NCBI GenBank assembly: GCA_902614065.1
Contig: CACMJT010000001.1
Location: 156,501 to 220,500 of the forward strand
Reading direction: 5' to 3'
DNA length: 64,000 nt
Source of the DNA: an uncultured Bacteroidota bacterium
Lineage (GTDB): Bacteria; Bacteroidota; Bacteroidia; Flavobacteriales; Flavobacteriaceae
Shown here: positions 39,958 to 51,305 of the stretch, in pieces
Layout: each line of letters begins with the position of its first letter
How positions within the stretch are numbered: the stretch's first letter is position 1
Made by a program: the position numbers and the translations under genes
The notes under the pieces: generated by a model
The model's input: only the letters and a program-made list of their open reading frames with translations
Databases searched by the model: none
Told to the model about the DNA's origin: nothing

Positions 39958-40769
39958 AAAAAATTAGTCTTATTATCTTTTTAATAATTTTAAATTTTGG
40001 CTGTGAAAAGGTAGTCGAAATAGACTTAGATTTTAATGAGAAAAGGTATGTTATTGATGCAAAAATTAATAAACATGTCAGCTCAGATAAAGCATTTTCT
40101 GAGGTTAGAATAAGCAAATCTAGACCATATTTTAGTGATATAATTGAATATGTTAATGATGCAAATGTTAAGATTGTTGAAAAAGAAACTGGTGTTGAAT
40201 ATTTATTAAATCACTTTGGCGAAGGTTTATATTCAATATATGATTTCAATATTGTTCCAGAGAGTGATTATGAGCTAGTGATAAATCATGGTGATAACCA
40301 ATTTACATCAGTTGAAAAGTTATCAAATTCAAGCTTAATTGACAATGTAATACAAGGAGAGAGAAATTCGTTAAGTGATGATATAGTTGAGATTGTAACA
40401 ACATTTACTGATAGACCAGAACTTGATAATTATTATTTATTTGAGTATGGTAAAAAGGGTAATCTTCAGCCTGCAAGAGACCTTTACATAAATGGCAACT
40501 CATTTACCTTTTCTTATTTTATGAATAAAGATGATATTCCCCAAAATAGAGAATTATTTGTTCGTATGGAGGGAATAGATTATGATTATTTCAAGTACAT
40601 GATTCAAATTGTCATTCAAACAAATACTCAAAATGGACCATTCTCAACCCCACCTGCACCAATTTTGGGAAATATTGTCAATATTAACAACAATGAGTCA
40701 ACAGTTTTTGGTTATTTCAAGGTTTGTGAATATGATGAATATGTTTTGAAAAACATTTTGATTGACTAA
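39954..40769 (+). CDS. DUF4249 lipoprotein
   Basis: A 271-residue lipoprotein with a signal peptide ending in LNFGC, Cys being the lipid anchor, followed by EKVVEIDLDFNEKRYVIDA, the usual opening of DUF4249 proteins. The body is beta-rich and ends with TVFGYFKVCEYDEY. DUF4249 proteins are commonly coded next to a TonB-dependent receptor and may act as its surface partner; that function is inferred. The ATG overlaps the receptor stop (ATGA). murQ starts nine bases downstream. Confidence 0.82.
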   Translation: MKKISLIIFLIILNFGCEKVVEIDLDFNEKRYVIDAKINKHVSSDKAFSEVRISKSRPYFSDIIEYVNDANVKIVEKETGVEYLLNHFGEGLYSIYDFNIVPESDYELVINHGDNQFTSVEKLSNSSLIDNVIQGERNSLSDDIVEIVTTFTDRPELDNYYLFEYGKKGNLQPARDLYINGNSFTFSYFMNKDDIPQNRELFVRMEGIDYDYFKYMIQIVIQTNTQNGPFSTPPAPILGNIVNINNNESTVFGYFKVCEYDEYVLKNILID

Positions 40770-40778
40770 TTTTAAACT

Positions 40779-41585
40779 ATGAGTCTTGAAAAAATCACAG
40801 AAAGTGATTCATACTATAATGATTTAGAATATAAATCAACAGAGGAAATAATTAAAATTATTAATGCTGAGGATAAAACAGTTGCTCACTCTGTAGAAAA
40901 AGTATTACCCAAAATTGAAATACTTATAAATGAAATATTAAAAAATTTAATTGATGGAGGAAGACTGTTTTACATTGGAGCTGGCACAAGTGGTCGATTA
41001 GGAATAGTCGATGCATCCGAATGTCCACCAACATTTGGAGTTGAAGAAAATTTAGTGATTGGGTTAATTGCAGGTGGAGATAAAGCAATTAGGAAGTCTA
41101 AAGAATTTGCAGAGGATAACTATGATTTAGGTTGGGAAGATCTAAAGAAATATGAAATAAATAATAAAGATTCTGTCATTGGTATTGCTGCATCTGGAAC
41201 TACACCTTACGTAGTTGGAGCAATAAAAAAATGCAGTGAACAAAATATTTTGACCGGTTGTATTACTTGTAATTCCAAAACACCTTTAGCTAAAAACACC
41301 AAATATCCGATTGAGGTCATTGTTGGTCCTGAAGTTATAACTGGAAGTACAAGAATGAAAGCTGGTACAGCTCAAAAGTTAGTTCTTAATATTATATCTA
41401 CCACCCTCATGATTAAAATGGGAAAAATAAAGGACAATAAGATGATAGATATGCAACTTTCAAATAATAAATTGATAAAAAGAGCAGAAAATATACTGAT
41501 TAAAGAATTAGAAATAAGTCATGAGCAAGCAAAAAAGCTACTTGACTCAACAAAAAGCGTTAGGAAGTCGCTTGAAAAAAAGTAA
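40779..41585 (+). CDS. murQ: N-acetylmuramic acid 6-phosphate etherase
   Basis: MurQ cleaves the lactyl ether of MurNAc-6-phosphate in cell-wall recycling. The 268 residues carry the SIS-domain motifs YIGAGTSGRLGIVDASECPPT and VIGIAASGTTPYVVGAIK, and the family signature GPEVITGSTRMKAGTAQK. The length is slightly below the roughly 300 residues of E. coli MurQ. It lies nine bases after the DUF4249 gene and two bases before the end of the converging secDF. Confidence 0.95.
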   Translation: MSLEKITESDSYYNDLEYKSTEEIIKIINAEDKTVAHSVEKVLPKIEILINEILKNLIDGGRLFYIGAGTSGRLGIVDASECPPTFGVEENLVIGLIAGGDKAIRKSKEFAEDNYDLGWEDLKKYEINNKDSVIGIAASGTTPYVVGAIKKCSEQNILTGCITCNSKTPLAKNTKYPIEVIVGPEVITGSTRMKAGTAQKLVLNIISTTLMIKMGKIKDNKMIDMQLSNNKLIKRAENILIKELEISHEQAKKLLDSTKSVRKSLEKK

Positions 41586-41587
41586 AT

Positions 41588-44539
41588 TTACCTTGATTTT
41601 TTTAGTGTATCAAACATAATTGGTGTTGCAACAAAGACAGAGGAGTAAGTTCCAATAATAACACCAATAATAAGAGCAAACATAAAGCCTCTAATTGACT
41701 CACCACCAAAAATAAAGATTGTTAGAAGAACAAGCAGAGTAGTAAATGATGTGTTCAATGTTCTACTTAGAGTACTATTCAAAGCTGTATTAACAACCCT
41801 AGTAATTTCCCAAGAAGTATTTATGTTTCTGTATTCCCTTATTCTGTCAAAAACAACAACAGTATCATTTAACGAATATCCAATGACGGTTAGGACTGCT
41901 GCAATAAATGCTTGATTTATTTCCATATTAAAAGGCATAATCTTATATGCCAGTGAAAATATTCCTAAAACAACCATTACATCATGAAAAACAGCAGAAA
42001 CGGCACCCAGTGAAAACTGCCAATTCTTAAATCTGATTAGTATGTAAAGAAAAACGAAAATTAAAGAACCAATAACAGCAATGAATGAATTCGTTTTAAT
42101 ATCATCAGCAATGGTTGGACCAACCTTGATAGATGACATAATGCCAACTGATTTATTTTCATCTCCGTTGACGAACGAATCGTAGTTTATGCTACTATCA
42201 ATTAAATAATTTAGGTCAGAATATAAAATGCCATTTATCTCATCATCGATACTAGAATCGTCTATGTCAACTTTGTAATTAGTAGTTATTTTTAATTGGT
42301 TATCAGCTCCAAATGTTTTTACTTCAGCATTGCCAAGTGATTCTGCAAGTTTTTGCTGGATCTCAAGTTGATTAACAGGATTTTCAAATCTGACAACGTA
42401 TGATCTTCCCCCAACAAAATCAACACCTTGATTCAAATTATTAATAAACAATGAGAAGATGGCTATGAATATGAATGAACCAGAAATAATATATGAAACA
42501 TTTCTTTTGCTCAGAAAAGATATGGACATATTTCTAAATAAATTTTTTGTTAAAGGCGTAGAAAATTCTAATTTTTTTCCAGATGAAATATACCACTCAA
42601 CAAGCATTCTAGTAATAAAAATCGCAGTAAATAATGAGGTTAATATACCAATCAACAATGTTGTAGCAAATCCTTTAATTGGTCCAGTACCAAAAATAAA
42701 AAGAACAAGAGCAGTAACTCCAGTAGTAGCATTTGCATCCAATATGGATGATAATGCATTACTGAATCCGTCAGCAATCGCTTGTTTTTGTCCCTTTTCT
42801 CTGTAAATCTCCTCTCGTACTCTTTCAAAAATTAGAACATTTGCATCAACAGACATACCAATTGTTAATACTATACCTGCTATTCCGGGTAGAGTAAGAA
42901 CGGCTCCAAGGCCAGATAATAGACCAAAGATGAGCAGTATATTCAGAGATAAAGCAACATCAGCATAAAGACCAGCTCTACCATAATAAAAGTACATCCA
43001 AATTAATACTAAAATAAGGGCAATTACAAAGGAGTATGTTCCTTTTGTAATGGATTCTTGACCAAGAGTTGGACCAATTACCTCTGATTGAATAATGTCT
43101 GCAGAAGCAGGTAATTTACCAGCTCTCAAGACATTGGCTAAGTCCAAAGCTTCGTCCAATGAGAAATTACCTGTTATTTCAGATCTTCCACCTGAGATGG
43201 CTCCACTAGTTACACCAGGTGCTGAATATACCATTTCGTCAAGAACAATTGCAATATTAGTCTCATTTGCGTAGGCTTGTCCTGTTAATTCTTCCCAAAC
43301 TCTGGCACCAGTACCATTCATTTGCATAACAACTGCAGGATTACCAAATTGATCGTAAGACTGTGATGCATCTACAACTACACTACCACTTAGAGGAGGA
43401 ACATCTCTTCTGTTTGACTTTAATACAAAAAGGTCAACTATATTTGACTCAGTATCAGGAAGACCCCACAAAAATTTAGTATATCGTTTACTAGGTGGTA
43501 GTAATTGTCGAACTCTTGGATTTGATAAATATTCATTTACAAGATCCTTGTCTTTTTGGTTAAACTGTGCTAGTACAGGTCCACCTTGAAAACCAGTTCC
43601 AATTATTAAATCAAGAAGTGGGTTTTTTTCTACATTGATAGAATCATTCACTTCAACATCAGCAAGTAAATCATCGATTTCTGACTTCTCATCCTCTTCA
43701 GTATTTACTTCTTCTTTATATATTTCTTTAAGAACCTGATTGGCTTCTGACAGGAATCTAAAATATTCTTGATTTTTTTCGGAGGTCCAAAATTCTAACT
43801 GCGCTGTACTTTGAAGCAATTTTTTTACCCTATCTATATCTTTAGCCCCGGGAAGTTCTACCAATATCCTTCCTGAATTACCAAGTCTTTGAATATTTGG
43901 ACTGCTTACACCAAATTGATCAATTCGTTTTCGCAAAACCTCAAAGGCAGAAATGATGGATTCATCAATTTTAGTTCTTAAAATAGGCTTAACATCACTG
44001 TTAGTCATCTGAAAATTAATATCATCACTCAGTGTTCTATTAGCAAATATGTCAGGTGAAGCTAAATTTTTATCAGGTGCAACAGTTTCAAATGCAATAA
44101 AAAACGACTCAATATAGTTATCACTGGAGCTTTTTTGAAGAATGTCTGCCTCGTTTAAAGCCCTATTAAAGTCAGGATCAGTTGTGTTTTCAGCCAAACC
44201 TTTTAGAATGTCCTTAACAGAAATTTGAAGAATAACATTGATTCCACCCTGAAGGTCTAAGCCTCTTTTCAACTCTTTAGATTTAAAGGAGGAATAGGTT
44301 GGTCTTAAAATTTTAGGTAAAAAAGTAAGCTGGTCAAGATTTGATATTGAGTCTAAATAAGATTTTTTTGAAACCTGTCTTTTTGTGACAAAATCATCTT
44401 GATCTTCATTAACCGCTAATTCTGAAAACAAATCAGCATCACTTTCAATTTTATTTGTAAAAAAAGTATTTGATAACTGAATTACACAAACAAAAGTGAA
44501 AAAAAAGGCAATGAATTTTACTAATCCGTTATTATGCAT
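41588..44539 (-). CDS. secDF: Protein translocase SecDF fusion
   Basis: A 983-residue fusion of SecD and SecF, the proton-driven accessory of the Sec translocon, as usual in Bacteroidota. One TM helix opens the protein, then the SecD motif LKRGLDLQGGINVILQ, a large periplasmic region that includes an acidic stretch at about 270-300, and five TM helices with GIVLTIGMSVDANVLIFERV. The SecF half starts at about 670 with NQGVDFVGGRSY and ends with VIGYSLNDTVVVFDRIRE and further helices. A good promoter box lies 20 bases upstream. Confidence 0.96.
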   Translation of the reverse strand: MHNNGLVKFIAFFFTFVCVIQLSNTFFTNKIESDADLFSELAVNEDQDDFVTKRQVSKKSYLDSISNLDQLTFLPKILRPTYSSFKSKELKRGLDLQGGINVILQISVKDILKGLAENTTDPDFNRALNEADILQKSSSDNYIESFFIAFETVAPDKNLASPDIFANRTLSDDINFQMTNSDVKPILRTKIDESIISAFEVLRKRIDQFGVSSPNIQRLGNSGRILVELPGAKDIDRVKKLLQSTAQLEFWTSEKNQEYFRFLSEANQVLKEIYKEEVNTEEDEKSEIDDLLADVEVNDSINVEKNPLLDLIIGTGFQGGPVLAQFNQKDKDLVNEYLSNPRVRQLLPPSKRYTKFLWGLPDTESNIVDLFVLKSNRRDVPPLSGSVVVDASQSYDQFGNPAVVMQMNGTGARVWEELTGQAYANETNIAIVLDEMVYSAPGVTSGAISGGRSEITGNFSLDEALDLANVLRAGKLPASADIIQSEVIGPTLGQESITKGTYSFVIALILVLIWMYFYYGRAGLYADVALSLNILLIFGLLSGLGAVLTLPGIAGIVLTIGMSVDANVLIFERVREEIYREKGQKQAIADGFSNALSSILDANATTGVTALVLFIFGTGPIKGFATTLLIGILTSLFTAIFITRMLVEWYISSGKKLEFSTPLTKNLFRNMSISFLSKRNVSYIISGSFIFIAIFSLFINNLNQGVDFVGGRSYVVRFENPVNQLEIQQKLAESLGNAEVKTFGADNQLKITTNYKVDIDDSSIDDEINGILYSDLNYLIDSSINYDSFVNGDENKSVGIMSSIKVGPTIADDIKTNSFIAVIGSLIFVFLYILIRFKNWQFSLGAVSAVFHDVMVVLGIFSLAYKIMPFNMEINQAFIAAVLTVIGYSLNDTVVVFDRIREYRNINTSWEITRVVNTALNSTLSRTLNTSFTTLLVLLTIFIFGGESIRGFMFALIIGVIIGTYSSVFVATPIMFDTLKKSR

Positions 44540-44559
44540 AATTTTTTAAATAGCGGGAG

Positions 44560-44567
44560 CAAATATA
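44560..44567 (-). promoter_or_regulatory. Promoter for secDF
   Basis: On the minus strand TATATTTG matches TAnnTTTG exactly, and TTTG (44588-44591 on the map) stands 20 bases upstream as the -33 element. Both boxes and the spacing agree with the Bacteroidota consensus. The leader would be about 17 bases. Confidence 0.7.
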
Positions 44568-44611
44568 TGATTTAGTAATTCAGAAAACAAAATTTGGTGT
44601 GTGATATATTT

Positions 44612-45544
44612 TTATAAGTTTTGTCCTAGGCTTTCGTTCATTTCTCTAACTGAATCAGCACTATTTTTAAATTTCAATTTTTCATCATCATTCAACTTTA
44701 AATCTAAAATTTCTTCAACGCCATTTTTACCAATAATACAAGGGACGCCGATACACAAGTCTGATTGCCCATATTCTCCATCTAAATAAACAGAACATGG
44801 TATAATCCTTTTTGAATCATTTAAAATCGATTCTACAAGGAAAGAAATAGCTGCTCCAGGTGCGTACCAAGCTGAAGTCCCTAAAAGTTTTGTAAGCGTT
44901 GCTCCACCCACCATAGTAGATGATACGACATCTTCAATCTCACCGCTTTTTAAAAAATTAGAAATAGGTAATCCGTTGTAACTCGCAAATCTACTTAGTG
45001 GGATCATTGTTTTGTCTCCATGACCTCCGATTACCATTCCGTGAATATCGTTTGCAGGTTTTTTTAAGGCTTTTGATATGTACGTTTTAAACCTAGAGCT
45101 ATCAAGTGCACCTCCCATTCCAATGATCCTTTTTTTATCTAAGCCACAAGTTTTAATTGTTAAATAAGTCATGGTATCCATTGGATTAGATACAACAACT
45201 ATAACTGGATTTTTTGAATATTCTAGAATACTTGATGTGACAGATTGAACTATTTTGGCATTAATGCCAATTAGTTCTGACCTGCTCATTCCTGGTTTTC
45301 TTGGCATTCCAGAGGTTATTACAACGACATCACTATCTTTTGTTTTTGAATAATCTCCCGTTGTTCCACTGACAATTGTATCAAATCCTCTAGTAGTTGA
45401 GGTTTGCATAATATCTAACGCCTTTCCCTCTGCATAACCATCTTTAATATCAAGTAAAACAACTTCATTACAAATCGATTTTGCAGCCATAACATCAGCA
45501 GCAGTTGCACCAACATTTCCAGCACCAATTACACTTACTCTCAT
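44612..45544 (-). CDS. mdh: Malate dehydrogenase (LDH-like type)
   Basis: Malate dehydrogenase interconverts malate and oxaloacetate with NAD in the TCA cycle. The 310 residues begin with the Rossmann motif VIGAGNVGATAADVMA. MPRKPGMSRSELIGINA includes substrate-binding arginines, and GGHGDKTMIPLSRFA has the catalytic His. The type is the LDH-like tetrameric enzyme. It starts three bases after gyrB and is likely cotranscribed with it; secDF has its own promoter downstream. Confidence 0.96.
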   Translation of the reverse strand: MRVSVIGAGNVGATAADVMAAKSICNEVVLLDIKDGYAEGKALDIMQTSTTRGFDTIVSGTTGDYSKTKDSDVVVITSGMPRKPGMSRSELIGINAKIVQSVTSSILEYSKNPVIVVVSNPMDTMTYLTIKTCGLDKKRIIGMGGALDSSRFKTYISKALKKPANDIHGMVIGGHGDKTMIPLSRFASYNGLPISNFLKSGEIEDVVSSTMVGGATLTKLLGTSAWYAPGAAISFLVESILNDSKRIIPCSVYLDGEYGQSDLCIGVPCIIGKNGVEEILDLKLNDDEKLKFKNSADSVREMNESLGQNL

Positions 45545-45547
45545 CTT

Positions 45548-47488
<1,941 letters not shown>

Positions 47489-47506
47489 TTAGGTTTGTTG
47501 TGCTCA

Positions 47507-47514
47507 CAAATATA
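47507..47514 (-). promoter_or_regulatory. Candidate promoter box for gyrB
   Basis: TATATTTG on the minus strand is an exact TAnnTTTG match about 25 bases before the gyrB ATG. No good TTTG was seen at the -33 distance. The rest of the 108-base gap to asnB holds nothing else recognisable. Confidence 0.5.
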
Positions 47515-47590
47515 CTCATTATAATGCTAAAAAACTTAACTCTAACAGGAAGGAAATAGTATAAGTTATTAACAAGAAATTGTTAATTTT

Positions 47591-49255
47591 TTAGTAAGAA
47601 TCCTTGTGAATATTTTGAACAGCACGTCCGGAGGGATCATTTAATTCTTGAAATGACTTATCCCACTTTAAAGCAACGGGACTACTACAAGCAACAGAGG
47701 GCACTGAAGGGACTGTTTGAGCTGCAGTTTTCGACGGAAAATGCTCCTCAAAAATTGATCTATAATAATATTCTTCTTTACTCATTGGAGTTTGAAAAGA
47801 AAACTTTTTGTTAGCGTTTTTAAAATCATTATCAGAAACCTCATTTTCTACCAATTCTTTTAAGCTGTCAATCCACGAATAACCTACACCGTCACTAAAT
47901 TGTTCTTTTTGTCTCCAAGCTACTTTTTTTGGTAAATAAGTCTCAAAAGCTTTCCTTAAAACCCATTTTTCCATCCTTTTTTCATTGATCATTTTATCAG
48001 CAGGATTAATATTCATTGCAACATCCATAAACTCTTTGTCTAAAAAAGGAACTCTTCCTTCAATACCCCAAGCTGCAAGCGATTTATTTGCCCTTAAACA
48101 ATCATACTGATAGAGTTTTTCAATTTTTCTGACAGTTTCATTATGAAATTCCTTTGAGTTAGGAGCTTTGTGGAAATATAAATAACCACCGAAAATTTCA
48201 TCAGCACCTTCACCAGATAAAACCATTTTTATTCCCATTGACTTTATAACTCGGGCCATCAAGTACATTGGTGTTGAAGCTCGAACAGTTGTTACATCAT
48301 AGGTCTCAATGTGGTAAATAACATCCCTCAAGGCATCTAGCCCTTCTTGAACCGTAAAATTAATTTCATGATGAATAGAGCCTATGTGCTTTGCCACAAT
48401 TTTAGCGGCTTTCAAGTCGGGTGAACCTTTTAACCCAACAGAAAATGAGTGTAATTGTGGATACCAAGCATCGTCTTTGTCATTGGATTCAATTCTCTTA
48501 GAAGAAAACTTTTTTGCAAGTGCTGAGGTGATTGATGAATCTAGTCCTCCAGAAAGTAATACACCATATGGAACATCACTCATTAGTTGTCTATGAACAG
48601 CATCCTCTAGTGATTTCTTTAAATCCTCAATCCTTGTTTCGTTGTTTTTAACTGAATCAAAATTCATCCAAGATTTATTGTACCATTTGACATAATTTTT
48701 ATCATCACTATGGTATATACATCCTGGTGGAAAAATTTCAATTTTCTGACATTTACCCTCAAGAGCTTTCAGCTCAGAAGAAACGTACATGGTATTATTT
48801 TTGTCCCATCCCACGTAGAGTGGAATGATACCAACATGATCTCTAGCAACCAAAAATTTGTTTTCAAATGAATCATAAAGAACAAAACCAAAAATTCCGT
48901 TCAGATCGTTCAAAAATTCTTTGCCTTTTAGATGGTAAAGAGCGATGATAATTTCACAATCCGAATCGGTCAAGAAATCATGATTTTTAGCGTATTTTTC
49001 TCTTAATTCTAAATGATTGTAAATCTCACCATTAGCAGCCAACACGTACCTTCCATCTTTACTGTAAAGGGGCTGTTTTCCAGACTTTGGGTCTACAATT
49101 GCTAGTCTTTCGTGGGCTAAAACAACATTTTCATCACTAAATATACCACTCCAATCAGGACCACGATGCCTTAATTTTTTAGACATTTCTAAAAGTTGAG
49201 GCCTTAAGATTTCAGGTTTTTCATTGATATGTAAAGCACATACAATCCCACACAT
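47591..49255 (-). CDS. asnB: Asparagine synthetase B (glutamine-hydrolysing)
   Basis: AsnB makes asparagine from aspartate with glutamine as nitrogen donor. The 554 residues start MCGIVC, with Cys2 as the glutaminase nucleophile after Met removal. The class-II glutaminase domain (1-200) includes RHRGPDWSG and ANGEIYNHLELR. The synthetase domain has the PP-loop LLSGGLDSSI and LSGEGADEIFGGY. The C-terminal FPSKTAAQTVPSVPSVACSS region is usual for the E. coli-like type. It is transcribed alone, divergent from ftsE. Confidence 0.96.
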   Translation of the reverse strand: MCGIVCALHINEKPEILRPQLLEMSKKLRHRGPDWSGIFSDENVVLAHERLAIVDPKSGKQPLYSKDGRYVLAANGEIYNHLELREKYAKNHDFLTDSDCEIIIALYHLKGKEFLNDLNGIFGFVLYDSFENKFLVARDHVGIIPLYVGWDKNNTMYVSSELKALEGKCQKIEIFPPGCIYHSDDKNYVKWYNKSWMNFDSVKNNETRIEDLKKSLEDAVHRQLMSDVPYGVLLSGGLDSSITSALAKKFSSKRIESNDKDDAWYPQLHSFSVGLKGSPDLKAAKIVAKHIGSIHHEINFTVQEGLDALRDVIYHIETYDVTTVRASTPMYLMARVIKSMGIKMVLSGEGADEIFGGYLYFHKAPNSKEFHNETVRKIEKLYQYDCLRANKSLAAWGIEGRVPFLDKEFMDVAMNINPADKMINEKRMEKWVLRKAFETYLPKKVAWRQKEQFSDGVGYSWIDSLKELVENEVSDNDFKNANKKFSFQTPMSKEEYYYRSIFEEHFPSKTAAQTVPSVPSVACSSPVALKWDKSFQELNDPSGRAVQNIHKDSY

Positions 49256-49361
49256 GTTAAATTTTTTGTCAAAGATGATTAATAAATTTGAATTAAATCA
49301 ATTAATTATGACTAATTAGTATTTTTGAAATGTTAATGATTTAATAAATTTACTGAGGATA
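49256..49361. promoter_or_regulatory. Divergent asnB/ftsE promoter region
   Basis: This 106-base gap separates two divergent starts. Toward ftsE there are two exact TAnnTTTG boxes, TAAATTTG at 49283-49290 and TATTTTTG at 49320-49327. Toward asnB, CATCTTTG (49270-49277, minus strand) matches 7 of 8, with a TTG 21 bases upstream. By eye only. Confidence 0.45.
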
Positions 49362-50048
49362 ATGAAAAAAAAGTTAGTTGTATTTGAAAATGCTTTTATT
49401 GAAATTAACGAAACTAAAACATTAGAAAATTTAAGTTTTGAAATCTTTGAAGATGATTTTGTTTACTTAATTGGAAAAACAGGAAGTGGTAAAAGTAGTA
49501 TATTAAGAACTATTTACTCTGACATAAAACTTAAAACCGGAAATTGTACAGTTCTAGATGATGATCTAGTTAAAATTCAAAGAAAAAAAATACCTCTTCT
49601 AAGAAGAAAAATTGGAATGATTTTTCAAGATTTCAAGCTGCTACCAGATCGATCGGTAGCAAAAAATTTGGAGTTCGTCTTAAGAGCAACTGACTGGAAC
49701 AAAAAAAAATTAATTGAAGACAGGGTCAATGAAGTATTGGATAAAGTGGGGATGAGAGAATGTTTAAATAGGATGCCATACCAACTGTCTGGGGGGGAAC
49801 AACAAAGAATAGCAATTGCAAGGGCATTACTGAACAAGCCTAAATTAATCTTAGCTGATGAGCCAACTGGAAATCTAGATCCACAAACAAGTACTGAAAT
49901 AATGAATTTATTAAATGATATTCACAAGCAAGGAAGTGCAATCTTTATGGCAACACATGATTATAATACAATCAATAAATACCCAAAACCAACACTAAGA
50001 ATTGAAAATAATAGATTATTTCAGCTCAAAAGCAAGTCCATTATTTAA
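49362..50048 (+). CDS. ftsE: FtsE-like cell-division ABC ATPase
   Basis: A 228-residue ABC ATPase with Walker A LIGKTGSGKSSILR, Q-loop IFQDFKLLPDRS, signature LSGGEQQRIAIARAL and Walker B LILADEPTGNLDP. The short length, LLPDRSVAKNLEFVL and ATHDYNTINKYPKPTLRI fit FtsE, which with FtsX controls peptidoglycan hydrolases at the septum. No ftsX is adjacent; in flavobacteria it often lies elsewhere. A LolD-type lipoprotein transporter ATPase is the main alternative. kdsA follows after 14 bases. Confidence 0.85.
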   Translation: MKKKLVVFENAFIEINETKTLENLSFEIFEDDFVYLIGKTGSGKSSILRTIYSDIKLKTGNCTVLDDDLVKIQRKKIPLLRRKIGMIFQDFKLLPDRSVAKNLEFVLRATDWNKKKLIEDRVNEVLDKVGMRECLNRMPYQLSGGEQQRIAIARALLNKPKLILADEPTGNLDPQTSTEIMNLLNDIHKQGSAIFMATHDYNTINKYPKPTLRIENNRLFQLKSKSII

Positions 50049-50062
50049 TTACATTTGCAAAA

Positions 50063-50863
50063 GTGATAACACTAAAAGAATTACTTCAAAAAGAAAGCCC
50101 ATTTTTGCTCATCGCTGGTCCATGTGCAATTGAAGGTGAAGAAATGGCATTTGTAATTGCTGAAAAATGTATTGAAATAGCAAAAAAACATAGTCTACAG
50201 TACGTTTTTAAGGGAAGTTTCAAAAAAGCAAATAGAAGTAAAATCGACAGTTTTACTGGTATTGGTGATTTAAAAGCTTTAAATATTCTTTCCAAAATCA
50301 GAAATGATTTAAAAATTCCAGTAACTACAGATGTTCACGAAGTTAGTGATATTGAAATGGTTAAAGAACATGTGGACATTATTCAAATTCCTGCTTTTTT
50401 GGCCAGACAAACTGACTTACTAGTTGCAGCGGCGAAAAGCGGTAAAATTGTAAACATTAAGAAAGGACAATTTATGGATTCAAAAAGCATGAGTTATGCT
50501 GTTGATAAAGTTTTAGAATCCGGAAATAATAATGTATTTATTACTGAAAGAGGCAGTATGTTCGGATATCAGGATTTAATAGTTGACTTTAGAAATATTC
50601 CCAAAATGAAAGTTTATGCTCCTGTTATTCTCGATGTTTCTCATTCTTTACAAAAACCAAATCAAGATTCTGGAGTTACAGGTGGACAACCTGAACTCAT
50701 TGAAACCATTGCAAAAGCGGGCATTGCAACTGGAGCTAATGGTATTTTCATTGAAACGCACTTTGATCCTAAATCAGCAAAAAGCGATGGAAAAAACATG
50801 CTACCAATTGAAGATCTGGATGAACTTATTTCCAAACTTGTACGAATAAAATCATCAATTTAA
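50063..50863 (+). CDS. kdsA: 3-deoxy-8-phosphooctulonate synthase
   Basis: KdsA makes KDO-8-phosphate from arabinose-5-phosphate and phosphoenolpyruvate for the lipopolysaccharide core, which implies a KDO-bearing outer membrane. The 266 residues show LIAGPCAIEGEEMA, FKGSFKKANRSK, TDVHEVSDIEMV, IQIPAFLARQTDLL and the C-terminal GANGIFIETHFDPKSAKSDG. The start is GTG at 50063, from which MITLKELLQKESPFLL reads as usual for the family. The tmRNA gene begins 45 bases downstream. Confidence 0.95.
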   Translation: MITLKELLQKESPFLLIAGPCAIEGEEMAFVIAEKCIEIAKKHSLQYVFKGSFKKANRSKIDSFTGIGDLKALNILSKIRNDLKIPVTTDVHEVSDIEMVKEHVDIIQIPAFLARQTDLLVAAAKSGKIVNIKKGQFMDSKSMSYAVDKVLESGNNNVFITERGSMFGYQDLIVDFRNIPKMKVYAPVILDVSHSLQKPNQDSGVTGGQPELIETIAKAGIATGANGIFIETHFDPKSAKSDGKNMLPIEDLDELISKLVRIKSSI

Positions 50864-50873
50864 TTAGTTTTTA

Positions 50874-50881
50874 TATTTTTG
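50874..50881 (+). promoter_or_regulatory. Candidate promoter box for ssrA
   Basis: TATTTTTG is an exact TAnnTTTG match between kdsA and the tmRNA gene, giving a precursor leader of about 24 bases to be removed by RNase P. A weaker box, CAATTTTG, lies at 50887-50894. Confidence 0.45.
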
Positions 50882-50908
50882 CTCTCCAATTTTGATCATT
50901 GAAATCAT

Positions 50909-51303
50909 GGGGCCGACTGGATTTGACAGCGATCTAGTAGTGTTAGTAAGCAAACCGAGCGATTAGTTATAGCTCGTTAATATCAACTAAAAACTTTAAA
51001 TGGCGAAAATAAATACGCTCTTGCTGCTTAATGACTGAATCATAGTAAGTCTAAGCCTAGTCCTGCAAGGCAGGAAAGCGAGATGTCTCTAAGTTGTTTT
51101 TGTTAGCAACAACTTTTAATGAGACACCATATTGTTAACATAGAATAATTATTGCTTCAATAATTATTTGAAACTTTAGAAGCTAAGTGGTGATTGTGTA
51201 GTTTTCAGCAAGATCATCATCGAAAATTAAATGGAAACTAAGTTTGTAGAAAGCTAATGTTTCAGTCGTTTGGACGAGGGTTCGAATCCCTCCGGCTCCA
51301 CCA
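50909..51303 (+). ncRNA. ssrA: Transfer-messenger RNA (tmRNA)
   Basis: tmRNA rescues stalled ribosomes and tags the broken protein for proteolysis. The 5' end GGGGCCGACTGGATTTGACA and the 3' end with GGTTCGAATCCCTCCGGC plus CCA form the tRNA-like acceptor: G50909-G50915 pair with C51293-C51299, with A51300 as discriminator. The T-arm lies just before it. The tag frame starts at GGC 51002-51004 and encodes GENKYALAA, followed by TAA TGA. The length of 395 bases is normal. CCA is encoded. The gene ends three bases before the stop of a truncated lipoprotein gene on the other strand. Confidence 0.97.
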
Positions 51304-51305
51304 TT

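Noticed and set aside
51241-51303. A tRNA gene suggested by the T-arm and CCA end
   Set aside because: The sequence is the 3' half of the tmRNA tRNA-like domain, with its 5' partner at 50909.
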